Origin: Desulfoluna spongiiphila
GTDB taxonomy: Bacteria > Desulfobacterota > Desulfobacteria > Desulfobacterales > Desulfolunaceae
Direction of reading: 5' to 3'
Length of the DNA stretch: 64,000 nt
Assembly (NCBI RefSeq): GCF_900101345.1
Contig: NZ_FMUX01000003.1
Location: 52,200-116,199 of the forward strand
Made by a program: the position numbers and the translations under genes. Shown here piece by piece: positions 26,303 through 35,445 of this stretch (position 1 is the stretch's first letter; the number at the start of each line of letters is the position of its first letter). The notes beneath the pieces are model-generated. The model was not told the origin of the DNA, did not search any database, and saw nothing but the letters and a program-made list of their open reading frames with translations.

Positions 26303-28939
26303 TTACCCTTCCATCACCCGGTGGATCTCCGTGGAGAGGACCTCCATGGTAAAGGGCTTCTGGATAAACCCGTTGCACCCCGCCTCAATCATTTTTTCCG
26401 CGCGCCCTTCCAGGCTGTACCCGCTGCAGAGGATCACCCGCACCTCGGGGTTGATCTTTTTCATGGCCTGATAGGCAATATCTCCTCCGGCATCGGGCAT
26501 CACCACGTCCAGGAGCACCAGGTCGATATCCCGGGCCTTTTCCCGATAGACCGAGACGCACTGACTGCTGTTCTCCGCCTCCAGGCAGAGGTATCCCAAG
26601 CCCTTGAGCATGGTCTTTACCACCTCCCGGATTTCCGGTTCATCGTCCACCACCAGCACCGTCCCTTCGCCGCTGTGTATCGCAAGGGGCGAAGCTTCAT
26701 CCTCCCAGCAGGGTTTGGCGGTGGCGGGCAGATGGATGGTGAAACAGGCCCCCCGGCCCTTCTCGCTTGTCACGGTGATGGCCCCTTTGTGGTTCTTGAC
26801 GATGCCGTACGCCGACGCCAGGCCCAGGCCCGTGCCCCGCCCCATCTCCCGGGTGGTGAAAAAGGGATCGAAGATCTTGCTCTGGGTGCTCTTGTCCATG
26901 CCCACACCGGTGTCGGAGACCGCAACCGTCACGTAGGCCCCGGATTTAAGGTTAAAGGCGGCGGCCAGTTTGTCGTCCAGGTCCGTCATCCCCGTTTCGA
27001 TGCGGATGCGTCCCCCGTCCGGCATGGCGTGGGAGGCGTTCAAGTAGAGGTTCAGGAGCACCTGCTCCATCTGGGTCCGGTCGATCTCCACATTGGGAAG
27101 CCACTCGGCCAGGGATTCCGAGATCATGATCCCTTTTCGGGTCCGCCCGAACATGGAGAGGCTGCTTTTCACCACGGTGTTCACGCTCTCCGGCCGCACA
27201 TGGTACCGCCCCCCCCGGGCAAAACCCAGGAGCTGGCTGGTAAGGGCGGAGCCGCTGGCCACCAGCTCCTCGATTTTTCCGCCGCGCTTGTGGACAATGT
27301 CCCCGGGGCTGGTCAGGCTCATGATCAGGGAGATGTTGCCCTGGACAGCCATGAGAAGGTTGTTGATATCGTGGGCAATGCCGCCGGCCAGGGTTCCGAT
27401 GGCCTCCAGCTTCTGGGCCTGGAGGAGGTGCTGGAACAACCGGTCCTTCTCCTTTTCCACGCGGCGCCTCTCGTCGAGTTCCCCCTGGAGCTTGCTGTGC
27501 ATCATGGCATTGTTCAAGGCGATGGAGGCCAGCTCCGCAAAGCGGGCAAGGACCCCCATGGCTGTCTCTTCCATCTCAAACTCGTCGCCGAACTGGGCAA
27601 GGCCCATGACCCCTCCCACGTTGCCTTCCAGGCGTATGGGCACGGCCACAGACGCCCCCAGGGACTCCAGGCCGGGGTGGCCCTTGACCCGCCCGCTCCA
27701 TGTTTTGTAGTCTTCCACGTACAGGGGACGATCCGTCTCCCACACGCGCCCCACCAGCCCCTCCCCGATGCGGGTGGGCAGCTTGGGTACCTCCTCAAAA
27801 CGTCCGGAGGTGACAATGGGATAAAGCTGACGGGTGGACTCCCTGTACTCAAAATAATACCCGCTCTCCATGGACATGAGCCCGCCGGCCCGCCTGAGAA
27901 GAAGCTCCAGGAGTTCGTTGAACTCCAGGTGACGCATCAGGTCCAGGGTGGTGTCGTGCAGAGCCTCCATCAGGGAGTTTTTTACCCGCAGTTTCTCTTC
28001 GGCTTCTTTCTTCTCCGCGATCTCTCTTAGCAGCGCCCGGTTGGCCTTGCGCAGGGCCCCGGTACGCCGCGTCACGTTCATCTCCAGGTTGTACTGCTGG
28101 GCCTCCAGCTGCTGCCAGTTCTCCACCAGCATCCCGCTGAGGGCCCCGAAGGAGAGAGAGAGTTCGCGAATTTCCGTGGTGGTGGAGCCATCTGAGATCT
28201 CATCAATGTCCACGCTCCCCAGCACTTTACCGATGGATTCCGTCTCCGCCCGTTTCCTCAGCAGCAGGAGATTTCGGTTGAGACGGCCCAGCGGGGCAAT
28301 GCTGATGCGGATCAGGATCAGGAGCCCCGGAATGACGGTCAGCAGGATGGCCGCCCCCCCCGCCAGGACATCCGTGGCGCTCTTTTGGATATGGGCCGAC
28401 AGCTCCCGGGTCGAGTAGCCCACCCTCAGGCAGCCGATGGGCCGCCCGATGTAGCTCACCTTCATGCAGGTGTCAAACACCACCTCCCCTTTGGCACCCC
28501 GGGGGGCTCCCTTGTAAGCGACGGGCTCTGAAAGGGGCAGCTCCCGCACGGTAAACTCGTTGGAGCGATAGCGCACCGACTCCTCGGATTGCGGCGCCTC
28601 AGCAATGCACCCCGGCTGCCAGGTCCCCACGCTTTTCGTATCCGACGAGAACAAGATCCGGTCGTCCTTGTCGTGGATGGCGTAGTACAGCATGTCCCCG
28701 TTGGACTGCAGGGCCATGTCCAGGGTAATTTGAATCGTCCGCCAGTTGGAGTTGTAAATGTTGTGGCTGATGCGACGGGACAGGTACCTCGCATCCCGTT
28801 CCATGAGCCGGTAGGTGGACTCGGTGGCCCGTTTCTTCTGGGAATAGGTCACCAGGCCCGAGGTGACAAGCACCACCCCCAGAACAAGCACACTCACCAC
28901 GACCAGAAGCTTGGTCTGCAACCGCATGTGAAACGCCAT
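26303..28939 (-). CDS. Hybrid sensor histidine kinase (periplasmic sensor, GAF, HisKA, HATPase, REC)
   Basis: 878 aa. TM1 about 11-33, periplasmic sensor 34-190, TM2 about 191-213, coiled coil about 285-320, GAF domain about 325-480, dimerisation domain with His523 in GGIAHDINN, ATPase N-box NLYLNASHAMP (630-640), G1 DTGVGMD and G2 GTGLGLA (702-708), then a receiver domain with acidic pair D765-D766, phospho-acceptor D811 and K861. It is coupled to the upstream oxidoreductase-fold gene by a 9-bp gap, with AGGAG overlapping that gene's stop. The pair probably senses a periplasmic signal. No DNA-binding output domain is present, so output goes through another protein. Confidence 0.92.
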   Translation of the reverse strand: MAFHMRLQTKLLVVVSVLVLGVVLVTSGLVTYSQKKRATESTYRLMERDARYLSRRISHNIYNSNWRTIQITLDMALQSNGDMLYYAIHDKDDRILFSSDTKSVGTWQPGCIAEAPQSEESVRYRSNEFTVRELPLSEPVAYKGAPRGAKGEVVFDTCMKVSYIGRPIGCLRVGYSTRELSAHIQKSATDVLAGGAAILLTVIPGLLILIRISIAPLGRLNRNLLLLRKRAETESIGKVLGSVDIDEISDGSTTTEIRELSLSFGALSGMLVENWQQLEAQQYNLEMNVTRRTGALRKANRALLREIAEKKEAEEKLRVKNSLMEALHDTTLDLMRHLEFNELLELLLRRAGGLMSMESGYYFEYRESTRQLYPIVTSGRFEEVPKLPTRIGEGLVGRVWETDRPLYVEDYKTWSGRVKGHPGLESLGASVAVPIRLEGNVGGVMGLAQFGDEFEMEETAMGVLARFAELASIALNNAMMHSKLQGELDERRRVEKEKDRLFQHLLQAQKLEAIGTLAGGIAHDINNLLMAVQGNISLIMSLTSPGDIVHKRGGKIEELVASGSALTSQLLGFARGGRYHVRPESVNTVVKSSLSMFGRTRKGIMISESLAEWLPNVEIDRTQMEQVLLNLYLNASHAMPDGGRIRIETGMTDLDDKLAAAFNLKSGAYVTVAVSDTGVGMDKSTQSKIFDPFFTTREMGRGTGLGLASAYGIVKNHKGAITVTSEKGRGACFTIHLPATAKPCWEDEASPLAIHSGEGTVLVVDDEPEIREVVKTMLKGLGYLCLEAENSSQCVSVYREKARDIDLVLLDVVMPDAGGDIAYQAMKKINPEVRVILCSGYSLEGRAEKMIEAGCNGFIQKPFTMEVLSTEIHRVMEG

Positions 28940-28948
28940 AAACTGCTC

Positions 28949-29869
28949 CTAATCCACGGAGATTTCATGTAAAAAAAAGAGTGAGGCCGTCTCCGGGGCA
29001 ATGCCTTCGAGCTCCCCGCAGCTCATGACGGGAAAGTAGACGGAAAAAGGGCCGCCCAGCGCCGGGTGGATCGGCTGATCGTTGATGCGGTAAACCAGCA
29101 TCACCTCACAGGAGAGGATGGGCGCCACGGGCAAGGTCATGGGGCGCCCCGAAAAGGGGGTCAGGGTGAGTTTTTTCCCGGTGACGTCCTCTCCGTCAAA
29201 AAGCGCCCCCAAAGGAATGGCCGTCACCCGGCACGGCTGTTTCAGCTTCGGCAGGTCCCAGCGGTACCCCAAGGGAATGGAGAGATAAAGGGTCTTGTGC
29301 TCCGGGCGAAGGGCATCCAGATCGGAGAGGGCATACCGTGTTGTCCTGCCACCGACGGTAACCGTCACCCCGGGATTGTCCACGTAATCCGGAATCAGCG
29401 TCTCCACGTACCAGCAGTAGGCACTCTGATGCATCTTCAAATCCGGGGGAAACAGAAGCTTCAGGGGCCCTCCGAGGTACTGGCTGAGGGGGTTTCCGTC
29501 CCGCTCTGAGGCAATGATCACGTCTGGGTTTGCCGCAAGTCCGGCAGGCAGATACACCGTGTATTGATCGCGGCCCACCAGCGTAATGCCCTTCATGCCC
29601 GACACCCCTGCCCGCTTGAGAATCGCCTGGAGGGGGACCCCCGTGTACCGAAAGGCACCGTCCGAACCAAAGTTGGGGTCCACCGAGGTGACGGTCACCA
29701 CCTCACCCGCACAGGCATCCAGAGCAATGGACGCAAGGGCGTTCCCCTTTCCTGTGCCCATGACCTTGATGCTCCCGGTATGGGAGGCCTCCGCCGAGAG
29801 GAAAGGGGCGCTGGTAAAAAGCAGCCATGCACACACACAAAAATAAAAGGAGCCGGATCGCACGGTCAT
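28949..29869 (-). CDS. Periplasmic protein with sulfite-oxidase/molybdopterin-binding-like fold
   Basis: 306 aa with a signal peptide (about 1-26). The mature part resembles the oxidoreductase molybdopterin-binding (SUOX/YedY-like) fold: an early VPLQAILKRAGV segment, GRDQYTVYLP, NPLSQYLGGPLKLLFPP and later a second similar passage (AIPLGALFDGEDV, HPALGGPFSVYFP). The two-part pattern suggests an internal duplication. I cannot point to the conserved Mo-ligand cysteine, so it may be a binding protein rather than an enzyme. It precedes the hybrid kinase by 9 bp; a periplasmic sensor-partner role is inferred from this coupling. Confidence 0.65.
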   Translation of the reverse strand: MTVRSGSFYFCVCAWLLFTSAPFLSAEASHTGSIKVMGTGKGNALASIALDACAGEVVTVTSVDPNFGSDGAFRYTGVPLQAILKRAGVSGMKGITLVGRDQYTVYLPAGLAANPDVIIASERDGNPLSQYLGGPLKLLFPPDLKMHQSAYCWYVETLIPDYVDNPGVTVTVGGRTTRYALSDLDALRPEHKTLYLSIPLGYRWDLPKLKQPCRVTAIPLGALFDGEDVTGKKLTLTPFSGRPMTLPVAPILSCEVMLVYRINDQPIHPALGGPFSVYFPVMSCGELEGIAPETASLFFLHEISVD

Positions 29870-29994
29870 GTCCTCACCATGGTGGGTTAAAATAACATTG
29901 GGGGCCTCATGTCATAGAAAATACACGTCTAGAAAAACGTATCGGACGTCACGGGCGAATAGTTAAACCCTATGTAACCATTCCGTTCAAAATA

Positions 29995-30160
29995 GCCTCC
30001 GGCGGCCCTTCCGGGGGCCAAACTTGCGAAAAGTTTGACAAACAGCAATCTGCCAACATTTCTCCTACATAGCCTGAATGAAAACGAATGTGATTTTCCC
30101 CGAGAAACAGGGGGGAAAGCGCATTCGCAAGCAGCCTTCAAGGTGACACACCCCACCGTT
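29995..30160 (+). repeat. GCCTCCGGCGGC element (B forward, A reverse), right end decayed
   Basis: Starts with GCCTCCGGCGGC at 29995, followed by CCCTTCCGGGGG and AAACTTGCGAAAAGTTT. The A half shows GTGATTTTCCCCGAG, GCGCATTCGC and a partly changed AAGGTGACACACCCC, without the final GCCGCCGGAGGC box. It occupies most of the 460-bp gap 29870-30329; the rest shows no gene. Confidence 0.75.
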
Positions 30161-30329
30161 AATTTTAATCGGGAGAAGACCAGAATCGTTCCAGCACTAT
30201 CCGTTCAGTGGTCTTTATCGTGGCCACCGCGCCCTTTGGTTGACCATCGACGAGATGCGCGGTAGGGTTGCCCTCATCCATAACAACATGCAGGGATTTG
30301 CCAGACAACCACGCCGACCAAGGAGCCCC

Positions 30330-31283
30330 ATGATACCCCCTTTGTTTGCCGCCGGATTCCAGACCGTTTTTTTCTCCATGCTTCGCATCGTGGTCGTTGC
30401 CCTGTTTGCAGGGTTCCTCGTGAGGCGCAGGGTCATTCGTTCCGAAGACATCGACACCCTGTCCCGCATCACCATCCATGTCCTGCTCCCCTGCCTGATC
30501 CTCACCTCGCTGATCACGCGACTCGACACGGCCTCCACCCCCCTGTGGTGGGTCCTTCCCCTGGCCTCCATGGCCATGAACCTAGGGGGCCTTTTTTTCG
30601 GATGGCTCCTCTTCGGACGCACCACACGCCACCACCCGGAGCTCATCGCCATGTGCGGCATCCAGAACTCCGCCTACCTGGTCCTGCCCGTGGGCCAGGC
30701 CCTTTTTCCGACGACCTTTGACACCTTCGCCGCCTACTGCTTTCTCTTTGTCATCGGAAACACCCCCATTCACTGGAGCTTCGGTGTACGGCTGGTGGGG
30801 GGCAAGGGCAAAATCCGCCTCAAGGAGATGGTCAACCCGCCCCTTGTGGCCAGCCTGGCCGGGATCACCATCGCCCTTTCTGGGCTCTCGCCCCATGTGC
30901 CCTCCCTTGCCTTGGATGCAACAAGCCTTCTGGGCAGCGCCACCATCCCCCTTGCCACCTTCATCCTCGGAGCAACCCTGGGGGAGGTGCGCCTGAAGAG
31001 CCTGCCCCCCTGGCACCGCCTCCTTGGCCTGACGAGCATCAAATTCGCCCTCATCCCCCTTGCCACCTGGGGGTGCATCTCTGCCTTCAACCTGGCGGAC
31101 CACAGCCACCTGATCGCCTCCCTCTTCATGATCCAGGCCTCCGCCGCACCGGCCACCAATCTCATCCTCCAGGCCCGTGCCTACAACGGCCGCACAGAGA
31201 TAATCGGGGGCGCCATGCTGGTCTGCTACGCCGTCTGCCTGCTCGCCATCCCCTTCTGGCTCACCCTGGCCGCGCCCCTTTAA
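30330..31283 (+). CDS. AEC family transporter (auxin efflux carrier-like permease)
   Basis: 317 aa inner-membrane protein with about ten hydrophobic helices in two sets of five, starting IPPLFAAGFQTVFFSMLRIV. The early loop TIHVLLPCLILTSLI carries the conserved proline of the crossover motif, and the second half mirrors it near SLFMIQASAAPATNLIL. ATG 30330 has AAGGAG 4 nt upstream; the longer frame adds 30 unrelated residues. AEC permeases move organic acids such as malate or malonate, or amino-acid derivatives; the substrate here is unknown. Confidence 0.88.
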   Translation: MIPPLFAAGFQTVFFSMLRIVVVALFAGFLVRRRVIRSEDIDTLSRITIHVLLPCLILTSLITRLDTASTPLWWVLPLASMAMNLGGLFFGWLLFGRTTRHHPELIAMCGIQNSAYLVLPVGQALFPTTFDTFAAYCFLFVIGNTPIHWSFGVRLVGGKGKIRLKEMVNPPLVASLAGITIALSGLSPHVPSLALDATSLLGSATIPLATFILGATLGEVRLKSLPPWHRLLGLTSIKFALIPLATWGCISAFNLADHSHLIASLFMIQASAAPATNLILQARAYNGRTEIIGGAMLVCYAVCLLAIPFWLTLAAPL

Positions 31284-31293
31284 ACGCAAAAAC

Positions 31294-31461
31294 GCCTCCG
31301 GCGGCCCTGCCGGGGCCAAACTTTTAAAAAGTTTGACAAACAGGTCTTAATGGCTCTTTTTGAATAAACTTTTTAAAGGCGGATGTGATTTGGCCCGAGG
31401 AACGAGGGACAAAACGCATTCGCAATCTGCTTTCGAGGTGGCACACCTCGCCGCCGGAGGC
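31294..31461 (+). repeat. Complete GCCTCCGGCGGC element (B forward, A reverse), 168 bp
   Basis: Begins 10 bp after the AEC stop codon. Terminal boxes at 31294-31305 and 31450-31461. Contains AAACTTTTAAAAAGTTT and GAGGTGGCACACCTC. The flank to about 31535 (CTGAGCCCTCTG and GGCTTTAATCATAGAAAGCA) is homologous to the flank of the copy at the window start (about 95-150), so the mobile unit may be longer than its core. Confidence 0.87.
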
Positions 31462-31659
31462 ATTGCTTTTGTTTTGTCCTGAGCCCTCTGTGGATCTGTG
31501 ATTAACCCGGCTTTAATCATAGAAAGCATCGCCCTTGGATGATTTGTTTTTGCAGAGCCCCCTGAAGGCATTCGCCCTGCGGGCGTCACCGGCTGCCCTT
31601 GCCAGCAGGCCGGGATTGCGCTAAAAGAGACGGGTTGTGACGACTGCAAGGAGGAATGG

Positions 31660-32181
31660 ATGGAGAGTGCACAGGACAACCTGGCCCGGTACCTGGAGAT
31701 GGAAACGATCCTGAACCGTTTTTTCGGGATCTTTGATTTTTGCCTGAAGGGATGCGTCCTGCCCGAATTGGAGCGAAACGGCAACCAGCCCTTTGCTGCC
31801 TGCTGCAAGGACAAATACTACAAGGTCTACGACCTGGACCATCCCAGCTTTGACCTGCTGAGGGAAGAACGGGAACGCCTCTACGGCAAGCCCGAGGGTG
31901 TAAAAAACTCCAGCCTGGTGAGCCCCTGCGAGTACCACACCGACACCGGCTGCGTCCTGCCTACCTGCAAAAGCCCCATCTGCCTTGCCTTCATGTGCCG
32001 AAAGAGCATCGACGCCCTGCGCGAGGGTTACGGCATTTACACCTACGACTACCTGGGGTTCAACTACGCCCTGGAATGGATTCTCACCGGGGACATGTCC
32101 CTTGCCGACTACACCGAATTCCGCCAGAGCTGCCTGGACATGATCGACACCCTTGATGCGCAGTCGGGCAAGGCGCACTGA
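31660..32181 (+). CDS. Cysteine-rich cytosolic protein, unknown function
   Basis: 173 aa, not recognised. Ten cysteines: 28, 32, 48, 49, 90, 98, 103, 108, 113, 158. The cluster from 90 to 113 has spacing C-x7-C-x4-C-x4-C-x4-C, and an adjacent Cys pair sits at 48-49, suggesting metal or Fe-S binding. There is no signal peptide. An AAGGAGG ribosome site 5 nt upstream supports ATG 31660 (another ATG at 31656 is out of frame). It stands alone between the AEC transporter and a lipoprotein gene. Confidence 0.7.
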   Translation: MESAQDNLARYLEMETILNRFFGIFDFCLKGCVLPELERNGNQPFAACCKDKYYKVYDLDHPSFDLLREERERLYGKPEGVKNSSLVSPCEYHTDTGCVLPTCKSPICLAFMCRKSIDALREGYGIYTYDYLGFNYALEWILTGDMSLADYTEFRQSCLDMIDTLDAQSGKAH

Positions 32182-32374
32182 CGCCAGGACAAAGGGACGC
32201 ACAGCCCCATGATGCGTCCTCCCAAGGCCCTTTCACACCGGCTCCCCCCGATGGTCCCTCCCCATGGAAGCCGTTGATTCTCCTGCTGTTCTCTGGTACC
32301 TTCGAATCATCACAGCCCTGACCGTTTGCCACACACAAAAAATCCGTCCGCACACCCAGAGGGGAGCCCATACC

Positions 32375-33139
32375 ATGAAGATGCGCACGCTTGCCTTTTT
32401 CGTACCGGCCCTTTTTCTTGTGACCTCCTGCACCACCCTCATGAATCTCATGCCCGAGGTTTCCATGAAAAAGCGGCAGGTGATTTACGACATGGTTGAC
32501 GCCATGGCCTTTCCCGAAGCCCGGGAACTGGGACGATCCAAAAATCGCCGTATGGGCCTGAAAAAAGGACAGTGGATTACGGTCCTCCAGGAAACCCTGG
32601 GCGGCGATAAAAACGTCTCCCTGACCACCACAAAAGTCATCTCCGTTGACGGCACCACCGTCGTCATGGAAACGGAGAGCCGCTCCGCCTCGGATGACGC
32701 CCGTCCCCTCCACAGCCAGGTCACCTTCGAAAACTACCCGGTATCAGGGAGCCTCTCCTACACCCGGGACGAATACGACCGGGTTGCGAACCGGCTCCGT
32801 ATCACCCGGGTCCTCACCCGCGAGGGCGACGGCCCCGTCACCGAAATGCCCCCTGAACTCCTGGCCATGGCCCGGACCATGACCGACAGCGCACTGGCCG
32901 GATCCACGGTCCGTGTGGGGGAGGCCGAACGCCAGGCCTACGACGGGACGTATATCCGCACCCCCAGCTGTTTTTCTCACCGATACACCCTCTCCGTTGC
33001 AGGCATCACCTCCAGCGGTCGCAGCCTGAGCCACAGCTCCATTCCGGTCAACGGCGCCATCCTCATCGAAGACGAACACGCCAGAGCCACCACCGTTGCC
33101 TACGGATACAAGGGGGCCACCTCGGTGTTTCAGCCATAA
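32375..33139 (+). CDS. Lipoprotein of unknown function
   Basis: 254 aa from ATG 32375, preceded by GAGGGGAG. The signal LFLVTSC gives a lipidated cysteine at residue 17. The mature protein is probably beta-rich and has no catalytic motif I can name. A Tat-exported amidohydrolase starts 48 bp downstream on the same strand, so they may be co-transcribed. The residues after the lipid Cys (TTLMN) lack an Asp at +2, which fits outer-membrane sorting. Confidence 0.7.
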   Translation: MKMRTLAFFVPALFLVTSCTTLMNLMPEVSMKKRQVIYDMVDAMAFPEARELGRSKNRRMGLKKGQWITVLQETLGGDKNVSLTTTKVISVDGTTVVMETESRSASDDARPLHSQVTFENYPVSGSLSYTRDEYDRVANRLRITRVLTREGDGPVTEMPPELLAMARTMTDSALAGSTVRVGEAERQAYDGTYIRTPSCFSHRYTLSVAGITSSGRSLSHSSIPVNGAILIEDEHARATTVAYGYKGATSVFQP

Positions 33140-33187
33140 TTATCCGGGGTCCTATCTCTGAACACCCTTGAGAAGGTGGAATCCGCC

Positions 33188-34735
33188 ATGGCTAAATCGC
33201 CGTTCATCAACAGATTATCACGAAGAGATTTCTTAAAAAGCACATCTGCCGCCGCCATTGCAGGTTCCATGGCAGCAACCGGGTGTGCCGGGCGAAAACC
33301 CGTGATCATCCCTGACGCCACCGGGGAACCGTTGCCTCCCCGGACCCTTTTTGGCAACGGGCGGCTTGTCTCCCTGCCCGACGGCCGCGTCACCCCGGGC
33401 TGGTCCCTGCTGATTGAGGACGGGCGCATTGTTTATGCCGGTCCGGACAAGCCCTTTTCCGGCATGGAGGCCCGACGCATCGACCTGGCCGGAGAGTACC
33501 TCCTCCCCGGCCTGATGGACGCCCACTGCCACATGACCCTCCCCTCGGCCGCAAGCTTCTCCCCCCTGCTGGGGCCGGCCACCTGGCGACAGCTCAGGCG
33601 AAATTTCGAAAACCAACTCGCCTCCGGGGTCACCCGGGTCCGGGACATGGGCGCCATGCCCCCGCTCCTGCACACACTGGTCCGCGAGGTGGAAAAAGGC
33701 GAGCTGGCCGGACCCGATGTGATCACCTGCAACGCCATATTCAACGTGGACGGGGGCCATCCCGACATCACCCCCTCCGATGTCTCCTGGCTCGCGGCCA
33801 TGGGCAGCCTCTTCACGGGCGCCCCCACCGTGGCGTTCAAGGAGGAAGAGCTGGCCTCGGCCTTTGAGGCCAACTGCCGAAATGCCGACTTTGTCAAGAT
33901 CACCCTGGACAACACCTCCCTCATCGCCGGCAAACCCTCCATCAACCGCTACAGCGACGATGCACTGCCCGCCATTTTCCGCCTGGCCGATGCCGCCGGC
34001 AAACCCGTGGCAGGCCACGCCATGCGCCGGTTCGGCGTGCGCCGGGCCCTTGCCTACCCCATCCACTCCCTGGAACACACCGTCTCCGACGGCCCCCTGG
34101 ACGAAACCACCCTGCAGAAAATGGTCGATAAAAAGGTCTCCGTGGTCCCCACCACCATCCTGGCCAACCTCTACACCCTCCTGGATCTCGCCGAACCCAT
34201 CCCCAAAGGCCTCCTCTCCCGAAGGGCCTACCTGGAAGCCCCCATCCGGGAGGCCTACCTGGCCTCCGTCACCGAAGCGGACGTGGAGCCCGCCATCCAC
34301 CACACCAACCTGGCCATGCTGGAGACCATGCAAAAATACCCTTTTTCCGAGCTCTACACACGCGGCGATTACACCTTCAACCCCCACCAGTACCTTCCCA
34401 TCCTCACCCACGGCAGGCAAAACCTCATGCGCATGAAAGAGGCCGGTATCCGCATAGGCTGCGGCACCGACGCAGGGGTCCCCTTAAACTACCACGGCAC
34501 CATCGTTCGCGAGCTCCAATGCATGGCCCGCCTGGGCTTTACCAACGCCGAAGCCCTCACCTGCGCCACCTTAAACAACGCGCACATCCTGGGCATGGAA
34601 AACGAGGCCGGAACCCTTGCGCCGGGCAAACGCGCCGACGTCATCACCATGGCAAAAAACCCGGTAAAAGACCTCGCCGCCTTAAACGATCTCACCCTTA
34701 TCGTCAAAAACGGCACCGTGTACGAAAAAACGTAA
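33188..34735 (+). CDS. Tat-exported metal-dependent amidohydrolase
   Basis: 515 aa. The N-terminus carries a twin-arginine motif SRRDFLK, a hydrophobic core and a lipobox-like ATGC, so it is probably exported folded and lipid-anchored. Amidohydrolase-superfamily features: beta-sandwich start, GLMDAHCH (His113 and His115, metal ligands), VAGHAMRRFG, PIHSLEH and GCGTDAGVPL (late Asp ligand), then LAPGKRADVI and KNGTVYE. Closest to imidazolonepropionase-like/prolidase-like members. ATG 33188 is used rather than GTG 33176 because GAAGG then gets normal spacing. Substrate unknown; periplasmic peptide or amide hydrolysis is plausible. Confidence 0.85.
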   Translation: MAKSPFINRLSRRDFLKSTSAAAIAGSMAATGCAGRKPVIIPDATGEPLPPRTLFGNGRLVSLPDGRVTPGWSLLIEDGRIVYAGPDKPFSGMEARRIDLAGEYLLPGLMDAHCHMTLPSAASFSPLLGPATWRQLRRNFENQLASGVTRVRDMGAMPPLLHTLVREVEKGELAGPDVITCNAIFNVDGGHPDITPSDVSWLAAMGSLFTGAPTVAFKEEELASAFEANCRNADFVKITLDNTSLIAGKPSINRYSDDALPAIFRLADAAGKPVAGHAMRRFGVRRALAYPIHSLEHTVSDGPLDETTLQKMVDKKVSVVPTTILANLYTLLDLAEPIPKGLLSRRAYLEAPIREAYLASVTEADVEPAIHHTNLAMLETMQKYPFSELYTRGDYTFNPHQYLPILTHGRQNLMRMKEAGIRIGCGTDAGVPLNYHGTIVRELQCMARLGFTNAEALTCATLNNAHILGMENEAGTLAPGKRADVITMAKNPVKDLAALNDLTLIVKNGTVYEKT

Positions 34736-34741
34736 AAGCGT

Positions 34742-34926
34742 GCCTCCGGCGGCAAGGTGTGCCACCTTGAAAGCAGGTTACGAATGCGTTTTCCCCTTCG
34801 TTCCTCAGGGAAAATCACATTCGCCTTTGATTCAGATTAAACTGAATCTGCGTTTAAAACCTATTTGTTAAACCCGTCGTTATAAGATCAGGCAAAAGTT
34901 TAGCCCCCGGCAGGGCCGCCGGAGGT
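34742..34926 (+). repeat. Complete GCCTCCGGCGGC element with small internal insertion, 185 bp
   Basis: Begins 6 bp after the amidohydrolase stop. Left box at 34742, right box GCCGCCGGAGGT at 34915-34926. The A half is close to other copies. In the B half the AAACTT hairpin is interrupted by about 20 bp near 34872-34894, which explains the extra length. Confidence 0.82.
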
Positions 34927-34941
34927 ATCTTTAACTTGGCT

Positions 34942-35027
34942 GCCTCCGGCGGCGAGGTGAGCCACCTCGAAAGCTGATTGCCCTTGCGCTTTGTCCCTCG
35001 TTCCTCGGGAAAAATCACATTTGCACG
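34942..35027 (+). repeat. Half copy (A forward) of the GCCTCCGGCGGC element
   Basis: Starts at 34942, 15 bp after the preceding full copy. This full-plus-half arrangement with the same 15-bp spacing also occurs at 9056-9360. Contains GAGGTGAGCCACCTC and the TTCCTCGGGAAAAATC stretch. Confidence 0.78.
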
Positions 35028-35067
35028 TGAGTTGCATCGGCTTTGGTGAATTCACGGTACGACACGC

Positions 35068-35108
35068 AAAAAGCCCTGATGATCTGCAAAAATCATCAGG
35101 GCTTTTTT
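35068..35108 (+). terminator. Bidirectional-looking terminator hairpin in the 34736-35445 gap
   Basis: AAAAAGCCCTGATGAT pairs perfectly with ATCATCAGGGCTTTTTT around a loop of about 8 nt. It lies 330 bp after the amidohydrolase stop and 340 bp from the TatD stop. It could end transcription from the amidohydrolase, from tatD on the other strand, or from a small unannotated RNA. Confidence 0.75.
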
Positions 35109-35387
35109 GTGTTCTCTTTAGCGAAGGGAAAGCTCCTGCGTTGCCCCCTCGGGATACCCGTATCCATCACAGGCGAAGACAGGAAAAATTCGCGCCCAGC
35201 TTTCGAGGTGTTTTACCTAAAAGGCGTTGCTGCCTTCGCAACTGGAATCATTTCGGTAAAATCAAACGAATCAGGAAAGCCCATAATCGTTTTTCAAAAC
35301 GCTGAAATGGGCATCTCCTGCAGAGACGCTGGCCGAATTTCACCCTTCACGCGAATGCCCCGAAAGCACCTGCATAACGGCGGCCTC

Positions 35388-35437
35388 CAAGCATTCGCCA
35401 TAGGGTTTCAAGGTGCCCCCACCTTGCCGCCGGAGGC
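35388..35437 (-). repeat. Partial A half of the GCCTCCGGCGGC element
   Basis: Contains a diverged AAGGTGCCCCCACCTT hairpin and the box GCCGCCGGAGGC at 35426-35437, 8 bp from the TatD stop codon. The rest of the 35109-35387 stretch shows no gene. Confidence 0.65.
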
Positions 35438-35445
35438 TGTTTTTT

